IMG/VR virus record: IMGVR_UViG_3300022686_000120
Coordinates: 1-20,060 of that record
DNA length: 20,060 nt
Source of the DNA: a virus
Strand: one strand, 5' to 3'
The translations under genes were made by a program, and so were the position numbers. Below, one piece after another: positions 15,387-20,060 of the stretch (its first letter is position 1; each line of letters opens with the position of its first letter). The notes beneath the pieces were generated by a model. That model was not told the origin of the DNA and did no database searches. It worked only from the letters and a program-made list of their open reading frames with translations.

Positions 15387-17795
15387 TTACACCGGCGGGG
15401 CGGGTGGGGCGGAAGTCAGTACGTTTTGCCCATTGTTGTCAGTTGTCTTCAGATGGATGTTTTCGGGTCCTTTGTTTGAATAGGCGTGCAGAAGCGCTCT
15501 ATTCCAGTAACACCTGCCACCGAATCCACCATATCCGATGCTTAGGCGGCTGTTAGTATTGAAAACGCAGTTCCAGACGTTCAGGTTACCCATTATTTGA
15601 CCGATCCCGTTCACAATCTGGAGAAAGCCGCCTTGCTCGTTGGCCAGGATCGCTACACCTTGGATATCATTGTTGATGCAGCAGATACTTGAGCCGCTGT
15701 TGTCCTGTCGAATCAGGAAACCACCATTTTTTATATGACCGTGCTCCCATCTATTTGCGATAACACTGGTGCCCGCACTATTTCTGAACCGCAACCGCAG
15801 CGCCTGTTGAGAATCAGAACCTGCTGCCTCGAATGAATTGCCCTGGATCAGAGCGCCGAAGCAGTTTGAGAGTTGAATGGCCTCTTCCTTGATGCCGCCA
15901 CACTGCACCCAATTGTGTTCAAACGAGGGAGAGGTCTGCCCTGCGCCGTCGAGTTTCAGAAGCGCACCCGCCATATTCTGGAAATCGCAATGCTGAACCT
16001 TCACATTCGAGGCATAACCTCCTGGTTCACCGTACACCCCTCGGCCACCCCGGCGAAAATAGCAGCGATGAATAAGCACGTTGTTTGCGGAGCCAGCTCC
16101 AAAAACATTATTCTTCGCAAAGTAGTGAGCCGTTGCGTTCAGATCGGTTGTATTCGGATCCCATTGATGCCCAATATCATAGACCTGGACCCACCGGAGC
16201 GTATTACTAGGCCAGCCCTTCCCGTCAGGCTGCCAATAGAAATGGCCCTTGTTTTGGCTTGTCTGGGTCAGCATACCGCCGCCCCGAATCTTCAGGCCCG
16301 GCAAGCTACTGCTAACCTTGATGAAATCCGTTAACTTGTACTCGCTTCGAGAGCCGTTCTTGTAGGCGGGGGGGATGATCGCCTCTGCATTGAAGCCGTT
16401 CACCGCGTCGCCGGAACGTGGTGTGATTTCAGAGGCGCGGGACTTCAAGGTATTAAACATTCGTTGCAGGGCGGCGGTATCGTCGTGCACGCCATCTCCG
16501 TAGCAGCCAAATTCTAGGGCGTTTGCGATTAGCGGGTGCGCGCCCATACGCCAATATTTCTTGTTTCCTGACGCAACGTTAGGGGCGAAGAGGTTTCCAC
16601 GGTCCTCCGCACGCGCGTCGTTTATCACTTTAAACGCCCCGCCGCCGTGCACGTTGTCGCTATAGTACGCGTCAACCCATATACGATCACCGACAGCAAA
16701 GGCAGCCACGTCGAGAGCCTTCAACGCAGCAATGGACGCAACAGCAGTTTTAAAGGGACCCTTCCCAGACGGGGGATTGACGAATTCAATCGCGTCCGCG
16801 CTGGAGTTGACAGCTAGGTACTTACTCGCCTGGCCGCTGTAGCTGGCCGGGGTATCGGTTAGTTCGGTTAGTTCGATCAGAGAGGAAGATCCACCTGCGG
16901 GAGGATTGATGAACTCGAGCGCATCCTCCGCCGTATTGAGCCGAAGGTACTTACCTCCGTGTCCGGAGAAATCCGCAGGTGTGTCTGCAAGCTCTGAGAA
17001 GGCTGAGGCGCCGGCAGGACCCTCCGGCCCCTGCGGTCCTTCAGGACCCTGAGCACCAGTGTCTCCTTTCGGGCCCATTGGGCCGAGCGGTCCTTCAGGA
17101 CCCTCAGCACCAGTGTCTCCTTTCGGGCCCATTGGGCCGACCGGTCCTTCAGGACCCTCAGCACCTGTATCTCCTGTCGGCCCCACCAGCCCCTGCGGTC
17201 CTTCAGGACCCACCGGTCCCTGCGGGCCTTCGGGACCGACGGGAGGATCGACAAACTCGAGGGCATCCTCTACCGTATTGAGCCGCACAAACTTACCGCC
17301 CTGTCCAGAGAACTCCACAGGCGTGTCGGAGAGTTCAGAGAAAGTCGCTACTCCGCCACCGGAGGGAGCGTCGATAAATTCCATACCGTCCTCTGCCGCG
17401 TTGACCCCAATCAGCTTCCCGCTCTGGCCACTATAGGTGGCCGGGGTATCGGTCAGTTCGGTCAGGGAGAAAGCCCCTTGCGACAGGGGATCGACGAACT
17501 CGAGAGCATTCTCCGTCGCATTGAGCCGCACATGCTTGCCGCCTTGTCCGGAGAAGTCGGCGGGCGTGTCTGCAAGCTCTAAGAAAGTCGATACTCCGGA
17601 ACCAGACGGCGCATCGACAAATTCCGTACCATCCTCTGCCGCCTTGACCGCAATCAGTTTACCACCCTGCCCATTATAGCTGGTTGGTGTATCCTCCAGC
17701 TCAGTGAACGAATATGTGCCGCCGGTGGTTAGAAGCTTTAGAGTATCTATAAGGGAATCAGTCGTGCCATTTACAGTTAAGCTTAGATTATCCAT
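15387..17795 (-). CDS. Tailspike/tail fibre with collagen-like segment and predicted beta-helix
   Basis: An 802-residue host-recognition protein. Residues 1-25 are a short head-binding start. Then come six copies of a unit reading (S)[34 protein letters not shown]: about 27-63, 69-103, 108-143, 149-185, 264-299 and 304-342. Between copies four and five lies a collagen-like Gly-X-Y stretch (about 187-263, [24 protein letters not shown] and so on). After residue 343 comes a linker ([20 protein letters not shown]) and [18 protein letters not shown] (about 430-447), the usual entry of pectate-lyase-type beta-helix spikes, then Asn/Gly-rich rungs to the end. Such spikes bind or cut surface polysaccharide; no catalytic residues can be assigned by eye. 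The ribosome site is weak (AGG eight bases before the ATG). It stands apart from the main block, across the IS relics and the S24 gene, but on the same strand. Confidence 0.85.
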   Translation of the reverse strand: MDNLSLTVNGTTDSLIDTLKLLTTGGTYSFTELEDTPTSYNGQGGKLIAVKAAEDGTEFVDAPSGSGVSTFLELADTPADFSGQGGKHVRLNATENALEFVDPLSQGAFSLTELTDTPATYSGQSGKLIGVNAAEDGMEFIDAPSGGGVATFSELSDTPVEFSGQGGKFVRLNTVEDALEFVDPPVGPEGPQGPVGPEGPQGLVGPTGDTGAEGPEGPVGPMGPKGDTGAEGPEGPLGPMGPKGDTGAQGPEGPQGPEGPAGASAFSELADTPADFSGHGGKYLRLNTAEDALEFINPPAGGSSSLIELTELTDTPASYSGQASKYLAVNSSADAIEFVNPPSGKGPFKTAVASIAALKALDVAAFAVGDRIWVDAYYSDNVHGGGAFKVINDARAEDRGNLFAPNVASGNKKYWRMGAHPLIANALEFGCYGDGVHDDTAALQRMFNTLKSRASEITPRSGDAVNGFNAEAIIPPAYKNGSRSEYKLTDFIKVSSSLPGLKIRGGGMLTQTSQNKGHFYWQPDGKGWPSNTLRWVQVYDIGHQWDPNTTDLNATAHYFAKNNVFGAGSANNVLIHRCYFRRGGRGVYGEPGGYASNVKVQHCDFQNMAGALLKLDGAGQTSPSFEHNWVQCGGIKEEAIQLSNCFGALIQGNSFEAAGSDSQQALRLRFRNSAGTSVIANRWEHGHIKNGGFLIRQDNSGSSICCINNDIQGVAILANEQGGFLQIVNGIGQIMGNLNVWNCVFNTNSRLSIGYGGFGGRCYWNRALLHAYSNKGPENIHLKTTDNNGQNVLTSAPPAPPV
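17007..17237 (-). repeat. Collagen-like repeat tract with 54-base tandem units
   Basis: This is the DNA behind the Gly-X-Y part of the tailspike. Within it a 54-base unit (18 residues, [18 protein letters not shown]) is repeated nearly exactly: the same CAGTGTCTCC starts at 17057 and 17111, with a partial third copy near 17165. Such units can gain or lose copies by slippage without breaking the frame, which would change fibre length. Confidence 0.75.
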
Positions 17796-19607
17796 ATTTT
17801 ATACCTATTTTATTTACCTAATATAATTAATTTAAATAATAAGTATATATTTTTACATATAGCATATTATGATTTATTTGTTCACACTAAATTATTGAAA
17901 TGTTAAAACGATAAAACTCGGCGCAATTTAGAGCGCAGACGCTTCTATCTGATTGGGGATCTTGATTGCTAATTAACCACTCTGCACGGGACTATTAGAG
18001 CGACTTTTGCGGAACTGGTAATATTTTGTGGTCTATTATACTGGTTTGGTATTTCACCATACCGCAATTCCGGCTATTGGCCATCCCGATGTATATGCTC
18101 TACAAAAAGCCTCCAGGTTAGCGTAGTTTTCGGCGCTTTCTCGTTTGATAGAAAATTTCAAGAAATTGAAGGTGCTTCTGATCTCCGATCAGTCCCGTAC
18201 CGCCCACTAGAATACCAAAGTGTGGAAACTACTTTGAACCGGCAGAACCTGCTATCATGAGTGCTGGAATTGAGCAGAGGCTGAAGTTCGAGCGGAACAT
18301 TTTAGTATGTACTTCTGGAGGTAACGCACATCTACTGCGGACCTAATTTACGACGGAGGACTATAAAGTCAGGACATTCTTTTAGAATAAAGCGAGAGTA
18401 AAAAAGTTATTATATTATTGATTCTATGAACCAGTCCCGGAATGAAGCGCGCGAATTCTATATTCTTTCAAGTAATTTATGAAACTAGACGGTTTCTATG
18501 GCCGTGCTGAACCTGTGATTTGATCAGCGAGCAGACGGCGCGAGATTCCGCGGTACATATATGTGTAAACGCATTTTACTAGACATCGCAGTTCTTTTCT
18601 TATCGCGCGTCTTGATCGTAAACTCTAGAGTGTTAAGGGTTCACCAAAAGAACATCTACGTTAGCGCTATTCTGATTTTCCGCTTCTCTTTCTAGTAGGT
18701 GTGTTGAGAGAGAAATATTCAGTTTGATAATATTAAACGATCCTATTCCATTTATTACCTGCATTGTTTGAGGGAGTCGCATTTCCTCGTAAGGAATAGC
18801 TTGTGATTTCCCTAGTATCCGATTCCAGCAAAAAAAGTACATGAATCAAAAAGGTAATCCTTGAAGGGGTTTTGCATGAAATCGTCCGTATCTGGATCTA
18901 GTTTACCGTGCCGACCCTCAACGCAACCCTTATGCCCAATTTTCTCAGTCAAACCGTTCGATTCTTAGATACAGTTTCCCCCAATGTGGATGGAGATGGC
19001 ACGCTGTCCTTTGCATCGCTTCTCAGCTAATGCGAGAGTATGGCATTGGATTTATTGTTTAAGTTGCTTGTCGTTTCCAGACGAGGTATCACTCCAACGT
19101 TTCTGAGAACATAACTAGTGCGCGAGATTACAATGTTAAACGTGTCGGCAATGCGCCCCTTTAGACCAGAAGACAAAATGAATAGACCATTTTTTCACAA
19201 GCATCCGAAATATATATATTGTAAACTCTTGCGGACAAGTACGATGTTATACATACAGATGAGCTGGCGACATTGGGGCTACCAGCATGAAGCTGGTCGA
19301 ATAGTCTCTGGTATTCGTGGTGGTATTCTGGCAGAGGCCTTTCGATCTTAAATCGCAAGGCGCCGTCCACTATCCTTGTTTCCGACTTGGCCTACCAGCA
19401 CCCAAAACACCGCAGATATCATAGGTAGGTTAATATACCTATTTTATGCCTATGTCAAGATCTACATTTTGATAGCCGGAATTACGCTATGTATAAGACG
19501 CCAACACAGCCCGGAAACCCTCAAATTAGACCAAAACGACCTCTCCTAAGGAGTGACAGCCAGCAATTAATACCAACGGCAGGCCTCAATTGACCGGTAT
19601 TTCGAGG
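17796..19607. other. Long gene-poor region with possible relics
   Basis: About 1.8 kb without a supported gene. The first about 150 bases are extremely AT-rich and probably hold the tailspike promoter, but no -35/-10 pair is clear. Further on, three frames look slightly protein-like: 18633-18842 (-, listed), a 40-codon GTG frame at 18908-19030 (+, VPTLNATLMPNFLSQTVRFL then DTVSPNVDGDGTLSF) and a minus frame near 19280-19390 (FKIERPLPEYHHEYQRLFDQ then LHAGSPNVASS). None has a ribosome site or a family I recognise. A small inverted repeat, ATAGGTA (19421-19427) and TACCTAT (19436-19442), is present. It reads as decayed DNA. Confidence 0.45.
18633..18842 (-). CDS. Doubtful small ORF, 69 codons
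   Basis: The frame reads MYFFCWNRILGKSQAIPYEE then MRLPQTMQVINGIGSFNIIK and ends SANVDVLLVNP. The composition is protein-like and the frame uses normal codons, but AAGGA is about 14 bases from the ATG, too far for good initiation, and there is no motif. It may be the remnant of a longer gene. No neighbour gives a clue. Confidence 0.25.
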   Translation of the reverse strand: MYFFCWNRILGKSQAIPYEEMRLPQTMQVINGIGSFNIIKLNISLSTHLLEREAENQNSANVDVLLVNP

Positions 19608-19806
19608 TGTCCATATGTATTCTTAACCTTCTTACATTACATGTTTATGTTATGGCAAGGAGGGCATCATGGCGGGTACGACATCAGCGAAAGTATGGAG
19701 TGATAACGGTGGCAAGCTCGATGCGGTGAGCAAGCGTGCCGAGCATTGTCTGAGCATTTTGGAGCTGGCCAAAGAGCTTGGCAATGTTGCCGAGGCCTGT
19801 CGGTGA
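19608..19806 (+). pseudogene. IS481-like transposase, 5' fragment
   Basis: An ATG at 19669 with a strong AAGGAGG seven bases upstream opens 45 codons that end in SKRAEHCLSILELAKELGNV and AEACR, then a TGA at 19804-19806. This is the N-terminal helix-turn-helix part of IS481-like transposases (LxLxxELGNVAEACRRxGxSRTxFYxYK). The integrase core is missing: an IS630 piece on the opposite strand begins at the break. A TGT at 19608-19610 followed by CCATATG may mark the left end of this element. Confidence 0.7.
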
Positions 19807-20060
19807 CGCGCCGGTTTCATCAATGAAGATCAGGCGTTCCAGATTGAGATCGAGTTGGCCGTCGAACCAGATCTGTCGCCGCGCGAGGACATCCGCACGC
19901 TGCTGTTCCGCTGTATGCGCCATCTTTTTTTGTGCATGATCCCGCGCTCGGCAAAGAAATGCTAGTGGATAGGCCGGGACAAAAGAGTCCTGACAGGATT
20001 CCCTTGATGGACGTTCTGTGCGAGTCTTGGGGATGCGCACCGGCATCAGCTTTTCAGTCT
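19803..20060 (-). pseudogene. IS630-family transposase fragment, frameshifted
   Basis: The minus-strand frame reads HTAEQQRADVLARRQIWFDG then NLERLIFIDETGAS, the central region of IS630 transposases with the DDE Asp in FIDETGA. The protein stops matching right after this motif, where the sequence joins the IS481-like fragment. Upstream, the family-like FFAERGIMHKK lies in another frame; the shift occurs in a run of seven T at 19925-19931. A TAG also interrupts that upstream frame. The fragment continues beyond the window. It is not the same piece as the + strand IS630 tail at the left edge, and whether they come from one element is unknown. Confidence 0.75.

Noticed and set aside
16979-17679. 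Plus-strand frames with Gly/Pro-rich proteins
   Set aside because: They mirror the collagen-like and ELxDTP repeats of the minus-strand tailspike; no ribosome sites and no own family.
1-20060. CRISPR arrays, tRNA and rRNA genes, attachment sites
   Set aside because: No regularly spaced repeats, no cloverleaf sequence and no rRNA stretch were seen; no paired direct repeat flanks the phage block in the window.

Overview
The window carries the structural and DNA-packaging half of a T7-like (podovirus) prophage in a bacterium that is most likely an alphaproteobacterium. The host guess rests on two things: the style of the phage proteins and of the S24 regulator (its C-terminal region, ending WIARITWASQ, is of a kind I associate with Rhodospirillales), and relics of IS5 (IS427 group), IS110 and IS630 elements. 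No rRNA, tRNA, CRISPR array or integrase is visible, so the host and the integration site cannot be fixed from this window.

Region by region: (1) 1-233 holds the 3' remnant of an IS630 transposase on the + strand. (2) 246-12926 is one long minus-strand phage block. Read in its transcription direction (right to left) it contains: a possible papain-fold protein, a small basic protein, portal (head-tail connector), a Bbp19-like protein, scaffold, major capsid, a small probable head-decoration protein, tail tubular A, tail tubular B, a short gp14-like internal virion protein, a group of small membrane or unknown proteins in the usual place of lysis genes, a broken 88-codon gene, and the large terminase. 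Several neighbours are joined by ATGA, GTGA or TAATG overlaps. A decayed IS5 element (1897-2763) sits inside the gene just upstream of terL. (3) 12927-14106 is a gene-poor junction with an IS110 C-terminal relic and a small relic bounded by inverted repeats. (4) 14107-14739 (+) is an intact S24/LexA-like regulator. (5) 15387-17795 (-) is a large tailspike or tail fibre with ELxDTP repeats, a collagen-like Gly-X-Y segment and a predicted beta-helix C-terminus. (6) 17796-19607 is a long AT-rich stretch with no convincing gene. (7) 19608-20060 is a junction between an IS481-like 5' fragment (+) and an IS630 fragment (-), both broken.

How it works together: the head genes, the tail tube genes and the packaging motor would build a short-tailed particle, with the tailspike as host receptor-binding part. 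The window does not contain the large internal virion proteins (T7 gp15/gp16), an identifiable endolysin or holin, or replication and RNA polymerase genes. With the double lesion next to terL (an in-frame TGA plus the IS5), this points to a defective prophage remnant whose individual structural ORFs are still open. Calls are made by eye from motifs and gene order; no database search was run.
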